Source: Chordicoccus furentiruminis
GTDB lineage: Bacteria > Bacillota > Clostridia > Lachnospirales > Lachnospiraceae
Length of the DNA: 64,000 nucleotides
NCBI RefSeq assembly: GCF_019355395.1
Contig: NZ_CP048829.1
Span: 1,887,501-1,951,500 of the forward strand
Reading direction: 5' to 3'
Under the pieces are notes generated by a model that saw only the letters and a list, made by a program, of their open reading frames with translations, was not told where the DNA came from and did not search any database. The translations under genes were made by a program, and so were the position numbers. Positions 17,394 through 26,374 of the stretch are shown piece after piece; position 1 is the first letter of the stretch, and each line of letters opens with the position of its first letter.

Positions 17394-18392
17394 GTGCGGG
17401 TGATATTAAATTATAAGTCGCTTTATGAGGCAGTGAAGGTAGGCGTAACCAATGACGGCTATACGCCTGTTACCCGCATGCTCTTTTTCCCTGTTTTCGA
17501 TCCCAAGGGAGATATCCAACCGTGCGATGAGAACGGCGTCCCCTATGCAGTTGACACCAAGAACGCTAATGCATGGTGTAAGGGAGAAGATAACATTCCT
17601 GTTAATATCAAAACAGCTGTCGGCAAGAAATCCACGCTGGAATCCCTCATCAAGTATTACAAATCAAAAGCTTTCACGGATAATCTGTACGAGGCTACCG
17701 AAGATGAAATGTATGAAGCAGTGGTAGCCCTCGTGAAGGATTGCGAAGATGTCAGCGATACAGCTAAGAAAGCGCTTCTGAAAGTATACAATTCGGGAGA
17801 AAAACTGGAGTTTCTTGCCAGAGTGTTTCAGAGAGCTGTTCGCGGTGAGAATAAGGTTGTATCCAAGAGCAGGAAGAAAAAAGCAGCGGATACAGACGCT
17901 GATTCCGTCACAGAATTTAATACGCTGGTAAGGAAAAAGAAACCTCGGGTCAAAGTACCAAAGAAAGTACAGCCACCCGAGCTGAACTATGTAACCCAAC
18001 TTTATCTTGCATATCAATCGGCGACGGGGAAAGCTGTTACAAAGCCGGAAGATCTTGATCCGTTAGACTATAGAGAGCATTTCGAGCATCAACGGAAGAC
18101 TTTTTACATGGCGGAGACTGTGCATAGCGAAATCAGAGATTCGGTCATGCCAAATGAGCCAGACCCATTTGATGAATTGAAGGAAGAAATCGATACGGGG
18201 ATTTTCGAGGTAAAGAGAGCACCCTATAAAAATGCTGTTCTGAAAATAGATGCCGTAGTTGGAAAGGCTGCTGAACTGTCGATCTCATCTATGGTAGACG
18301 ACGCAACCAATCACTGGATCGGCGTAGGGGAGAAGAAGGGTGTCTGTCATATGCTCGTGAATGAAGAAAGGCTGAAATGGGTGGAAGTATGA
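17394..18392 (+). CDS. ABC-three-component (ABC-3C) system effector/C-terminal-domain protein
   Basis: This 332-residue protein has a conserved C-terminal block containing YREHFEHQRKTFYMAETVHS, FDELKEEIDTGI and a final GVGEKKGVCHMLVNEERLKW. I recognise this layout from the partner protein of ABC-3C conflict systems, where it accompanies a small middle component and an SMC/ABC-like ATPase. Exactly those two genes follow, with overlapping start and stop codons. Residues 1-160 (helical, unknown) would be the effector or its adapter; a Lys-rich linker lies at about 160-200. The GTG start is eight bases after GAAGG. ABC-3C systems are predicted, not fully characterised, defence systems. Confidence 0.65.
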   Translation: MRVILNYKSLYEAVKVGVTNDGYTPVTRMLFFPVFDPKGDIQPCDENGVPYAVDTKNANAWCKGEDNIPVNIKTAVGKKSTLESLIKYYKSKAFTDNLYEATEDEMYEAVVALVKDCEDVSDTAKKALLKVYNSGEKLEFLARVFQRAVRGENKVVSKSRKKKAADTDADSVTEFNTLVRKKKPRVKVPKKVQPPELNYVTQLYLAYQSATGKAVTKPEDLDPLDYREHFEHQRKTFYMAETVHSEIRDSVMPNEPDPFDELKEEIDTGIFEVKRAPYKNAVLKIDAVVGKAAELSISSMVDDATNHWIGVGEKKGVCHMLVNEERLKWVEV

Positions 18393-18841
18393 CGAATAAC
18401 ATTTTCAATTCCACTTTTGAGTTTGAGTTGCGGGTATTGTTGTTATTATCCGCAGTGAGAAAAAAGGCGTTTGCCATTGAAAGAATTGTGTCCCTTGATT
18501 TCATAGTCTGTTATGCCGGAAATTTCCAAATGCCATATTTGAATCCACAGGGGGATAACCAGTATATGTTTTCAGAACTGGCGAGCCGCCGGGAGCATAT
18601 CAGGGATGCCATTAAGAGCCTTGTTATGCAGGGATTGATAGAGGTATCCCTCGATAATGGGTATGTTTTCAATATTTCTGAGGCCGGGAGCACTTTTATC
18701 AGAAAACTGAAAAGCGAATATGCAACACAGTATAAGAAGATCGCTGCCGATGCAATAAAACAGTTTAAAAACTATGATGACTTGCAATTGGATCACATGC
18801 TGCATGAAAGTTCCGTGAAGGCAATAGAGGGAGGCCGCTGA
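18389..18841 (+). CDS. ABC-3C middle component (winged-helix-like)
   Basis: The 150-residue protein starts at the ATG of an ATGA overlap with the preceding gene; an ATG at 18377 is an alternative. It begins NNIFNSTFEFELRVLLLLSA and contains SRREHIRDAIKSLVMQGLIEV, which looks like a winged helix-turn-helix. Size, start and gene order match the middle component group found between the effector and the ATPase in ABC-3C systems. Its stop overlaps the ATPase start by one base. It probably couples the ATPase to the effector. Confidence 0.65.
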   Translation: MTNNIFNSTFEFELRVLLLLSAVRKKAFAIERIVSLDFIVCYAGNFQMPYLNPQGDNQYMFSELASRREHIRDAIKSLVMQGLIEVSLDNGYVFNISEAGSTFIRKLKSEYATQYKKIAADAIKQFKNYDDLQLDHMLHESSVKAIEGGR

Positions 18842-20106
18842 TGTATTACATTAAGAAAATCATGATCACCAGCGAAGGGAAAGACGGAGAGAAAGTTAAA
18901 TCAGAGCTGCCTCTCAAGCCCGGTCTTAATATCGTTTATGGCCCTTCCAATACAGGCAAGACGCATGTTCTGGATTGCATTGATTTCATGCTTGGCGGTG
19001 ACGCGAAGAGATTATACAAAAAAGAGCTGAAGATAATAGCTGTTTCCATGTTTATTGATTCTGATGGTGCAGAGCTTACGATGTACCGCGAACTGGCAGA
19101 GGAGACGAAATCGGATATTATTGTATCCAGTAAAGTTCCGGGAATAGCACCCGGAACCTATACGGCAAATAATCAGCCCACAAAAGAGAAAGAGACCATT
19201 GGCTCCCTCTGGCTGAAGCTCATGGGCATCCATGAAGAAGTCAAGATTATTAAGCAAATTGAGGATGCTCAGCAGCAGCGCCTGACAGTCCGGACGTTTT
19301 ACCATATGTTTGTCATTAATGAGAACAGGATATCGGGAGAAAACAGCATCCTGAAAAGCGGGACGACTTGGACAAACAACATCCCTGTTCCGACTATTAC
19401 GGCTTTGATCTATCTCCTGACGGAGAAAAATTATATTACTCCCGGTGAGAAGCAACAGACGCCTAAAGCAACTGTAAAAATAAAACGTGCTGCGGCTAAG
19501 CAAATAGTCGATGGAAGCATGGAGGCTATAAAGGAAAAGGAGTCTCTCGGAATTCAGGAAGAGGAAACCTTGTCTGCGGCTGAGATTCAACAGGAAATCA
19601 ATAACCTTCTTGAGGAGATCAGTGCGGCGGAGGATTCCCTGAAGCAGACAACACAGCATGATGAAGAAATCTCTGAACTGATCATAGGTCTGACCAAGAG
19701 TATATCGGAAAGCACGGTACTAAAAGGACGATATGACGCATTGCGCACCAGGTATGAGGCGGACATGCGCAGGCTGACATTTATCGCAGAAGCAGACTTC
19801 CATAAGGGGACACTGAGGGAAATGCTGGAAGAACTGGATAAGGTTCAGCTGCTGATCGTGGATGAACTTTCGTATTTAAAAATGGACAGGGAAAGAGAGA
19901 GCCTTTTTTTCCAGGTGATCCGACATCGGTACGAAAAAAGCTCCCTCATTATTACGACCAACCTGCCGATGGGCAGATGGGACGAACTGTTTACCGGCAA
20001 GCTCGCGGCTACGGCGATCCTGGACCGCCTGGTGCATCACTGCCATATCCTGAGTATAACGGGTGACAGCTACCGTGTCAAAGGGTCAAAACAGAGTGTT
20101 AAATGA
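18841..20106 (+). pseudogene. ABC-3C ATPase truncated and fused in frame to an IstB remnant
   Basis: Residues 1 to about 320 are the N-terminal part of an SMC/RecN-like ABC ATPase: Walker A GPSNTGKTHVLD, a long charged coiled coil (EIQQEINNLLEEIS), and a second coil ending RYDALRTRYEADMRR. Around nt 19810 the frame switches to the C-terminal half of an IS21-family IstB ATPase (LLIVDELSYL, RYEKSSLIITTNLP, LDRLVHHCHIL). The ABC signature and Walker B half of the original ATPase are missing. The chimera of 421 residues is still open. The conflict system is therefore probably dead here, unless the hybrid has been kept for some use. Confidence 0.75.
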
Positions 20107-20120
20107 AAGGTATACTCGAA

Positions 20121-20594
20121 ATGAAAATAAGCAAAGAAAAAAGGCAGTTTCTTAAGAAAGAACTGAAGGAATACGAGAAGATCACGCCTATGACAGCGGC
20201 CGAAAGAAAAGTCCTGCACGAATGGGTGGCTGCGGGATACAGTGTACATGAAAACAGCTCTATGGCTGTTTATGAAGGCGGCAGGCCTGTGGATTTCCTG
20301 GACGTATACCGTGAGGAAGAAGATATCCGACGCGCATTGAATACAATGAACTATGAGGAAGGGAGCAAATATCTCCTTGAAGAGTATGGTATCGACCGTG
20401 ACAGTATCATGACGCCGAAGCCTCCCTCTTATGAAGAACTGAAGAAGAAAGCGAACCGCCTTTATCGTACATGCCTCCTGTATTGGGAAGTACTTGTTGC
20501 CAATGATTTACGTGATGAAGCATATGAATACGTACGCGAACATATCGATGAAGAATTGCCTTTCGATTCCTTCGATTGGGATATCGCACAGTAG
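20121..20594 (+). CDS. Small soluble protein inside the IS21 remnant (unknown)
   Basis: I do not recognise this protein. It is about 157 residues, highly charged and helical, with the segment MTAAERKVLHEWVAAGYSVHENSSM and a C-terminal acidic tail. The ATG at 20103 overlaps the IstB stop; the ATG at 20121 is equally possible. It lies between the IstB remnant and the repeated IS end, so it travels with the element as a passenger or accessory gene. No catalytic motif is seen. Confidence 0.5.
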   Translation: MKISKEKRQFLKKELKEYEKITPMTAAERKVLHEWVAAGYSVHENSSMAVYEGGRPVDFLDVYREEEDIRRALNTMNYEEGSKYLLEEYGIDRDSIMTPKPPSYEELKKKANRLYRTCLLYWEVLVANDLRDEAYEYVREHIDEELPFDSFDWDIAQ

Positions 20595-20604
20595 GAGGCC
20601 TGGC

Positions 20605-21048
20605 ATGGGAAAAACAATCATTGGGGAAGATGCATTTCCGAAGATCATTGAACAGTATAATTCCGGAGGTAAAACAGCAGCGTACGAGTATCTCAGACGT
20701 CAGTACGGGATCAAACATCCATACTTTGTAATGAATCGGATCAAGGAATGTGGAAAGTATTCATACAATGAAGATACAGACCGGTTTTCCAGGACTGACG
20801 CAGGCTCAGGAGACGGTGTATTTATGGATCTTGATGAGTTATGTGACAGGACGGCGCTATCAACAGCACACAAGATAGAGCCAGTTACAGATCCTCGGCC
20901 AGCAGCGATGGAACGTTTGGTTCATGAGCTGATTAGTGACCGTCTGCTGACGCTAAGCAGATACATAACCTTGGATTCATCAACGAGAACGATCCTGATT
21001 GATCAGACATCGCTGTCGGCTGATGGATATCAGGTAGTAACTCATTAA
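20605..21048 (+). CDS. Putative helix-turn-helix-like protein inside the IS21 remnant
   Basis: This 147-residue product starts at the ATG after GTAGGAGGCC; a longer frame upstream is not supported. Its N-terminal part (AAYEYLRRQYGIKHPYFVMN) looks like a helix-turn-helix that could bind DNA, and the rest is not recognised. It follows the previous unknown gene by 10 bases and ends just before the repeated IS end. The two appear to be co-transferred. A role in regulating or targeting the element is speculative. Confidence 0.5.
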   Translation: MGKTIIGEDAFPKIIEQYNSGGKTAAYEYLRRQYGIKHPYFVMNRIKECGKYSYNEDTDRFSRTDAGSGDGVFMDLDELCDRTALSTAHKIEPVTDPRPAAMERLVHELISDRLLTLSRYITLDSSTRTILIDQTSLSADGYQVVTH

Positions 21049-21156
21049 CAGGGTGGATCAATTCACAGTGTAAAAATCGGGATTGACAGAAAGAATTGAC
21101 CCGCCTTAGCAATCCGTTTAGCCGGGTACTAAGGTGGGTCAACATTCAACGTAAAA

Positions 21157-21843
21157 GTGGGTCAATTCTACTTGACAATCAACAAGGGTGATGCTACATT
21201 CACAATTGCATTTGATAATGATTATATTGCAAGCTTAGCTGATAATACACAGATTACACTTAACTATAGTGGCCTGATTACATCTGATGCACTTTCTGTT
21301 GATCCTGCAACAAACAAAGCTACCCTTATATCTGGAGAAGGAAATAAGACAGAATCTGATACGATTAAAGTTTACAATGCAAAGATTACTGTAAATAAAG
21401 TTGATGATAAAGAAGCTCCTCTTGCTGGTGCAAAGTTCAAACTTAAGAACTCTGATGGACTCTATTATGCTGGTTCTGGGACAAATGGAACTGCAAACTG
21501 GACAGCAGATGGTGTCGAGGTTGAAGCTGTTGAAGTAACTGCAGAAGATGGAACTAAGACATATACAGCAGAATTCAAGGGCCTCAAAGATGGTACATAT
21601 ACTCTTGAAGAGAGTACTGTACCGACTGGCTACAATAAGGCAGCTGATGAGACAATTACAATTTCTGCAAATAATACTTCAGAAACCAATCTTAACCAGA
21701 CCAAAACAATTAAGAATGAGACAGGTACAGTACTTCCTTCCACTGGTGGCATCGGTACCACAATCTTCTACATCATCGGTGCAATCCTTGTAATCGGTGC
21801 TGGAATTGTTCTGGTAACTCGCCGTCGCATGAACGCGAACTAA
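21157..21843 (+). pseudogene. Pilin fragment without N-terminus
   Basis: From about 21173 the frame encodes the C-terminal half of an LPXTG pilin. It starts in the middle of a fimbrial isopeptide domain, continues through a Cna-B-like domain (APLAGAKFKLKNSDG, EESTVPTGYN) and ends LPSTGGIG, helix and RRRMNAN, like the major pilins at 6.7 and 38.8 kb. The start-like GTG at 21157 belongs to the IS21 end. There is no signal peptide, so the product could not be exported. It is either a dead remnant or a silent donor for recombination with the expressed pilin. Confidence 0.85.
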
Positions 21844-21926
21844 GTAGTAGCGACCAATACAAAACAGTGGTCTAAATCAGGTAATTCACCTGACCCGACC
21901 ATACTGAATTAACAAATGAACCCCAA

Positions 21927-21960
21927 CAAAAAGGGAGCCTGGCCATCAGGTCAGGCTCCC
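21927..21960 (-). terminator. Hairpin terminator read on the minus strand
   Basis: GGGAGCCTG and CAGGCTCCC form a perfect 9 bp stem with a 10-base loop. The five A before it on the plus strand become a T-run on the minus strand, so it would stop transcription coming leftward from the IS91-type transposase. Confidence 0.7.
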
Positions 21961-22083
21961 CGGGGAAATCATTTACCTACACAATCACATAGCATAAAGC
22001 GGAACGAATATGCCGGGTTGAACACCCGATCCAGACTTGGTTCCGACTACTGTCACGACCATACTAAATCGTTAAGGAAAGAA

Positions 22084-22160
22084 TCGAAGGTGGTGCAAAC
22101 GAAAAAGCAGCATTGCGCTTTCCGATAACTGCCCTTTCGTTTGCAACAATTTCGATTTTT
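22084..22160 (+). repeat. Long imperfect hairpin with a T-run between the pilin fragment and the IS91-type element
   Basis: A 21-base arm at 22084-22104 (core GTGCAAACGAAA) pairs with 22135-22155 (core TTTCGTTTGCAAC) with about 18 of 21 matches, around a 30-base loop, followed by TTTTT. It may be a terminator or a structured end of the neighbouring rolling-circle element. The rest of the 500 bases between 21843 and 22343 shows no gene. Confidence 0.5.
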
Positions 22161-22342
22161 CCTGGTTGAACAAAGCGCGTCCGGGTTGCCTGTATATATG
22201 GACTTTCAATCAGACCGCTTTTGCTCAGAGTGTAGCATGGATCCTCTGATAAATGTACTGTTTTGTACAAGAAAACCACGATGATCGCATCAGAAATAAG
22301 CCTTTAAAAGGCTTCACAGAATCCGTATTCATTTTTAAGAAA

Positions 22343-23518
22343 TCAACAGAGCAGATGTGGCTCTGGCCGGAACAAAGATGGATCAGCACCTATCGGAATG
22401 ATCCTTCCGCCACAGGACGAGCATTTACAGACATCCTTGTTATAGAGAAGGCGGATGATTGCCGGTCCATCCAGATTCTTCAATCGGGACAGATATTTTT
22501 TACCACCAAGAAGATTCCGGCAAAGAGTAATCTTCCGGTTTTTGTTCCGTGAAGAAAGAAGTCCATAGTGCCTGATCCGTACGAACCTTTTGGGCGGGAC
22601 ATGCATCAGAAACCGGCGCATGAATTCTTCACCGGTGATGGTGACTTCTTTCCATTGTCCCTGGTTTTTGTAATCTTTTGCAGTAAAGGTGACAGTGCTG
22701 TCCGTCATGCTTTTAATACGATAGTTGCTGATCGCGATCCGGTGGGTATACTTCCCGAGATATTTGATAACGGACTCAGCGCCATCAAACGGTTTCTTGC
22801 AGTAAGGGATCCACTCTTTTTTATAACAGGAGTCCAGCAGATCCTTGAACGCATAGTGGTTTTTGAAGCACTCTGCGCTGCCGTGGAATTCAAGCTTTCC
22901 GTCTTCCCAAAGGTGTTTCAGCTCCGCAAGATACTTGCCGCGGAATAGGCGTGAAACAACCCGGATGGGAAGGAAGAACTCTTCTCCGGTATCTTTCCAC
23001 TGGTTTTTGGGGTCGAGACCGCCGCCCAGCACAACGGCATGGATATGCGGATGGAAGTTCATCTCACTCCCCCATGTATGGAGGATGCAAATATAACCAA
23101 TGTCAGCACCAAGATATTTGCTGTCGGAAGCCAGTTCCCGCAGTGTATCGGATGAAGCATGATAAAGGGCATCATACAGGAGTTTCTGGTTGCTGTAGAT
23201 GACAGGATTCAACTCCTCCGGGACAGTGAAGACCACATGGAAGTATGGCGCATCCAGTACATCTTCCCGACGGGCATCCACCCACTTTTCCTTTGGGAAC
23301 TCCTGGCACATGGGACAGCATCGGTCACGGCAGGAATTGTAGTGGACCGAAATGCAGCCGCAGTCTTCGCAGACACTGATATTGATACCGAATGCACCGG
23401 TTTTACAGTTCCTGATATGATAAGCCACTTTTCGTTGAGCCGCAGAGAGTTCATGTGTTTTCACGTAATCAGGGTAAAAACGGTTAAAGACATCCTGGAT
23501 TGTACATTCAGTACTCAT
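22343..23518 (-). CDS. IS91-family (HUH) transposase
   Basis: This 391-residue rolling-circle transposase has an N-terminal zinc-binding cluster (C-E-D-C-G-C, CRDRCCPMC), the metal-binding HUH motif in FHPHIHAVV, and the catalytic tyrosine region KYLGKYTHRIAISNYR. A C-terminal CSSCGG zinc knuckle follows. IS91-like elements move as single strands and can carry along flanking genes. It overlaps the upstream tyrosine recombinase gene by 4 bases, the known arrangement for IS91 relatives in Clostridia and Bacteroidetes. It appears intact. Confidence 0.93.
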   Translation of the reverse strand: MSTECTIQDVFNRFYPDYVKTHELSAAQRKVAYHIRNCKTGAFGINISVCEDCGCISVHYNSCRDRCCPMCQEFPKEKWVDARREDVLDAPYFHVVFTVPEELNPVIYSNQKLLYDALYHASSDTLRELASDSKYLGADIGYICILHTWGSEMNFHPHIHAVVLGGGLDPKNQWKDTGEEFFLPIRVVSRLFRGKYLAELKHLWEDGKLEFHGSAECFKNHYAFKDLLDSCYKKEWIPYCKKPFDGAESVIKYLGKYTHRIAISNYRIKSMTDSTVTFTAKDYKNQGQWKEVTITGEEFMRRFLMHVPPKRFVRIRHYGLLSSRNKNRKITLCRNLLGGKKYLSRLKNLDGPAIIRLLYNKDVCKCSSCGGRIIPIGADPSLFRPEPHLLC

Positions 23519-24363
23519 GCTTCACCGCCTTTATGCAGATCGTAAGGGCTGCGGATCCCAAGAAGGCTCTTGTTGCTGACATGGATATAGACTTCTGTCG
23601 ATTTTGGATCCACATGTCCAAGCAATGCCTGAATGTATTTAATGTCAACACCATCCTCAAACAGATGACTGGCAAAGCTGTGGCGGCAGCAATGACTGGT
23701 GACCTTTTTAGTAATACCGGCTCTTTCTGCACTTTTCTTGAAATACTGATTGATGCTGTTCTTGTCAAGATAAGTTCCGGTCCATGAGCTTGGGAAAAGA
23801 ATGTCTCTGGGCTTGCCACACTTAAACCAGTATTCGGTCAGTAAATCAAGGTTGCGATCAGAAAGAATCGTATATCGGTCCCGTCGGCTCTTGCTTTCGC
23901 GGACATGAATGGTTCTGTTAGCTCGGGATATATCGTCATAATGAAGATGTACGACTTCAGACACTCTCAGGCCGGAAGAATACATGGTGGCAATAATCGC
24001 TTTGTGTTTAAGGTTGGGCGTATGATCAATAATGCTCTGTATTTCATCCCTTGAAAGAACAGTAGGCAATGAGCGGTCAAGCTTCATCCTGGGAATGTCT
24101 TCATCGTCCCAGTTCATCTTCAGGATCCGTTTATAGAAAAATCGGATTGAGGAATGATAATGATTATAAGTCCGAGGCGCCAATCCGCTGAGCCGCTTTT
24201 CTGTCAGGAATGCATCAACGTCATCTGTTGTGAGGGCAGAAACATCTTTGTTTATAGTGCGCAGGAAGTAGTCTACGGAATTGCAGTAAGCGTTGATAGT
24301 ACTTTCTTTTAAGTTCCGCTTTTGAGCTTCATTACGGATCGGGGTAAAAATATCTTCGTACAT
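23515..24363 (-). CDS. Tyrosine recombinase associated with the IS91-type element
   Basis: This 282-residue XerD-like integrase has an N-terminal SAM-like core-binding domain (residues 1-95). Its catalytic domain shows the first Arg in SSGLRVSEVVHL, HCCRHSFASHLF for the His-x-x-Arg box, LLGHVDPKSTEVYIHV for the late His/Trp position and the catalytic Tyr. It is translated first, with the transposase following by a 4-base overlap. Its ribosome binding site AAGGAGG lies within a hairpin (see next feature). Its job in IS91 transposition is not settled; resolution of intermediates is a common proposal. Confidence 0.9.
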   Translation of the reverse strand: MYEDIFTPIRNEAQKRNLKESTINAYCNSVDYFLRTINKDVSALTTDDVDAFLTEKRLSGLAPRTYNHYHSSIRFFYKRILKMNWDDEDIPRMKLDRSLPTVLSRDEIQSIIDHTPNLKHKAIIATMYSSGLRVSEVVHLHYDDISRANRTIHVRESKSRRDRYTILSDRNLDLLTEYWFKCGKPRDILFPSSWTGTYLDKNSINQYFKKSAERAGITKKVTSHCCRHSFASHLFEDGVDIKYIQALLGHVDPKSTEVYIHVSNKSLLGIRSPYDLHKGGEA

Positions 24364-24368
24364 AAAAA

Positions 24369-24413
24369 CCTCCTTGATAGTAGTGTCTTCAGATACAACT
24401 ACCTATCAGGAGG
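24369..24413 (-). promoter_or_regulatory. Hairpin masking the ribosome binding site of the IS91-type operon
   Basis: On the minus strand CCTCCTGATAGGTAGT pairs with the sequence around ACTACTATCAAGGAGG, burying the AAGGAGG that sits just before the integrase ATG. Translation would start only when the hairpin is opened. This kind of structure keeps transposase levels low when the element is read from an outside promoter. Confidence 0.6.
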
Positions 24414-24783
24414 TGCGTTGGCATCATAATTCCGATTGCGGAAGACGCCTGTAAATGCTATTGTTTTCATAGGCAGTGGGGCTTTCCGTATTCAGTTGTT
24501 TTGTGTGGTAACTTAACAATACCGAATTACGAAAAGCATTTCCACTGCTTTTTTGTTAGTCAATAACGTAAAACTGCGCCACAGCCCAGGCAGGCCATCG
24601 CGCAGCGATTTTGTTCAACCTGAATTATTCATGACGTTAGATTCCAACTGGAAATCTCGTCAGATAATTGTTTGATGATGGCATCTCATTCGCAAAAGCA
24701 GAGAGTTATCCACAAAAAGGGCAAATTATCCCCTTGTTTATGAGTGGTTGCGTTTGAGATTGTCAAGGTTCACGAATTACTGC
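24414..24783. other. Gap between IS91-type and IS1380-type elements
   Basis: No gene is visible in these 370 bases. The region contains the left terminal inverted repeat of the IS1380-type element at 24612-24631, and the sequence on both sides of it is leader or end DNA of the two elements. Confidence 0.6.
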
Positions 24784-26281
24784 TTATTCCAGCAGTGGTT
24801 GTAGCTGCCTGATATTTAAGAGCGTTTCATTAAACTCTTTCTTGTAAGGGCAGCTGCTGCACAGCTTGAATATGATATATCTTGCTGAATGAACCGCTTT
24901 CGCGGCGATCTTCAGCAACTTCAAACGAACGGTATTGATCCGCTGCTTTCTCATGCCTGCGGGTAATACCAGTCGTCGAAACCAATTGAACAGGTTATAG
25001 GCAAGAGCATGTACTTGCAGGCGGTTTGCATTGACCACCTTGGAACGACTGCTCACAGAAGAGAAATCGAACCCAGATTTTCCTTCTTTGATGAAGTTCT
25101 CCATCTTGCCCCGGCCACAGTAAAACTTAATGACCTGATATGGAGCTGTTTCCATCGTTGTGACGATAAAGGTATACAGATGGACCATCTGGTTATAGGG
25201 TTTCTCAATCTTAAAGACAACCCTTCTCGGATGAGGCCAACTGCCGGCCTGATATTCAAACTCGCCGTATTCCACAGCGTAATCAACCTGGTTTTCACGA
25301 GTAGCCCGGTAAAGGTCTTCATCCGCATCGGATGCATACTTGATTAATGTCGAGTTCTGTTTCAGGCGGATCGCATACTTGCAGTCGTTTTCTTCACAGG
25401 CTTTATACAGTTCCGGCGAGGCAAAACCGCTGTCACCACGCAGATACAAGGGCAATGATGGATATTTTATCCTGTACTCCTGCATCAGTGGAATCATGAA
25501 CTGATCGGCATCCTTGCTGCAATACTGTGTACCATCACGCAGCTCCGATTTCAGCAGATCTCCGGTCAGCCCATCGCAGCAAAGCAGCGGGTGATAGCCG
25601 TGGGCTTGATAATGAAAGTTGAAGCCTTCACCTTCCTGGCCGCCATATGTGTTCAGTAGGGTGGAGTCCAGATCAAACAGCATAAACTCTGGCATTTTAC
25701 TGGAATAAACAACATCTCTCATTTTTGACTGGATCATCGCCAACTGAGCGAGCGTATCTTCATCCATGCGGTTCCAGAAACGGGACAGTGTAGGCTGTGA
25801 AGCAAGTATATCTTTATCAAGGATTGCGGTCAGTACTGGATCGTTTGTCAGTTCATCGGCACAATCATCTTCGAAATAAGCAGCTATGATCTGATAGACC
25901 ATCTGCATCAGGTTATCAGGGTCCGTGTGAATGCGGCAGTTCGTATGATCGTTGGTCTTAAAAAGCTGTTTTACAAGCTTTGTCAGGCCGATCTTTGAGG
26001 CGAATTCTTTGATCAGAAGCAATCCGCCGTCAGAGGAAAGGTCGCCGCCGTCAAAATTTATTTTGATTTGCTTATTGCTTTCAAGTGAAATGGTGTTTAG
26101 AATTGTCATAGAGGACCTCTTTCTCTTGGTAATTGACTGATTCGACACCTTGATTTTGCCAAGAATAGGGTCCTTTTTCTATTCACTTTTCAAGTGAAAG
26201 CAGGAAAGCTGTGTAACCATAGTAACCATGCGACTTTTAGTCGCAATCACCGCCTTGCGGTGAATAATTCAAGTTTAACGA
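24612..26281 (-). mobile_element. IS1380-family insertion sequence
   Basis: The inverted ends are TTGTTCAACCTGAATTATTC at 24612-24631 and, read inward on the other strand, CGTTAAACTTGAATTATTC at about 26262-26281, with about 80 percent identity. They enclose a single transposase gene on the minus strand. The outermost bases and the target duplication are not certain. The right end lies about 95 bases before the start codon of the giant adhesin, so the IS replaces or separates its native promoter. Confidence 0.7.
24784..26109 (-). CDS. IS1380-family transposase (DDE)
   Basis: This about 441-residue transposase has an N-terminal segment (FDGGDLSSDGGLLLIKEFA) and the DDE core with LDSTLLNTYGGQEG, YLRGDSGFASPEL and the final acidic residue in RGKMENFIKEGKSGFD. 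All are typical of the IS1380 group. I chose the ATG eight bases after AAAGAGG; an upstream in-frame start at 26148 would add 13 residues. The gene appears complete and may be active. Confidence 0.93.
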   Translation of the reverse strand: MTILNTISLESNKQIKINFDGGDLSSDGGLLLIKEFASKIGLTKLVKQLFKTNDHTNCRIHTDPDNLMQMVYQIIAAYFEDDCADELTNDPVLTAILDKDILASQPTLSRFWNRMDEDTLAQLAMIQSKMRDVVYSSKMPEFMLFDLDSTLLNTYGGQEGEGFNFHYQAHGYHPLLCCDGLTGDLLKSELRDGTQYCSKDADQFMIPLMQEYRIKYPSLPLYLRGDSGFASPELYKACEENDCKYAIRLKQNSTLIKYASDADEDLYRATRENQVDYAVEYGEFEYQAGSWPHPRRVVFKIEKPYNQMVHLYTFIVTTMETAPYQVIKFYCGRGKMENFIKEGKSGFDFSSVSSRSKVVNANRLQVHALAYNLFNWFRRLVLPAGMRKQRINTVRLKLLKIAAKAVHSARYIIFKLCSSCPYKKEFNETLLNIRQLQPLLE

Positions 26282-26374
26282 AGCGGCGTATCGAACGGAT
26301 TGGCATTTCCGTATATTCGTACAGCGCGCAGCTTCGTTTTACTGAGGGCAGTCAGTGATGAGAGGTTTTGCGAT

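Larger units (their letters stand above)
19810..21172 (+). mobile_element. IS21-family remnant with two extra ORFs and a repeated end
   Basis: The remnant starts inside istB, continues through two small ORFs and ends in a block of related repeats. GGTGGATCAATTC near 21053, GGTGGGTCAACATTC near 21134 and GTGGGTCAATTC at 21157 are spaced copies typical of the multiple transposase-binding sites at IS21 ends. Beyond it the sequence is in the middle of a pilin gene. Its left half (istA and the istB start) has been lost by a deletion that joined it to the ABC-3C ATPase. Confidence 0.65.
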
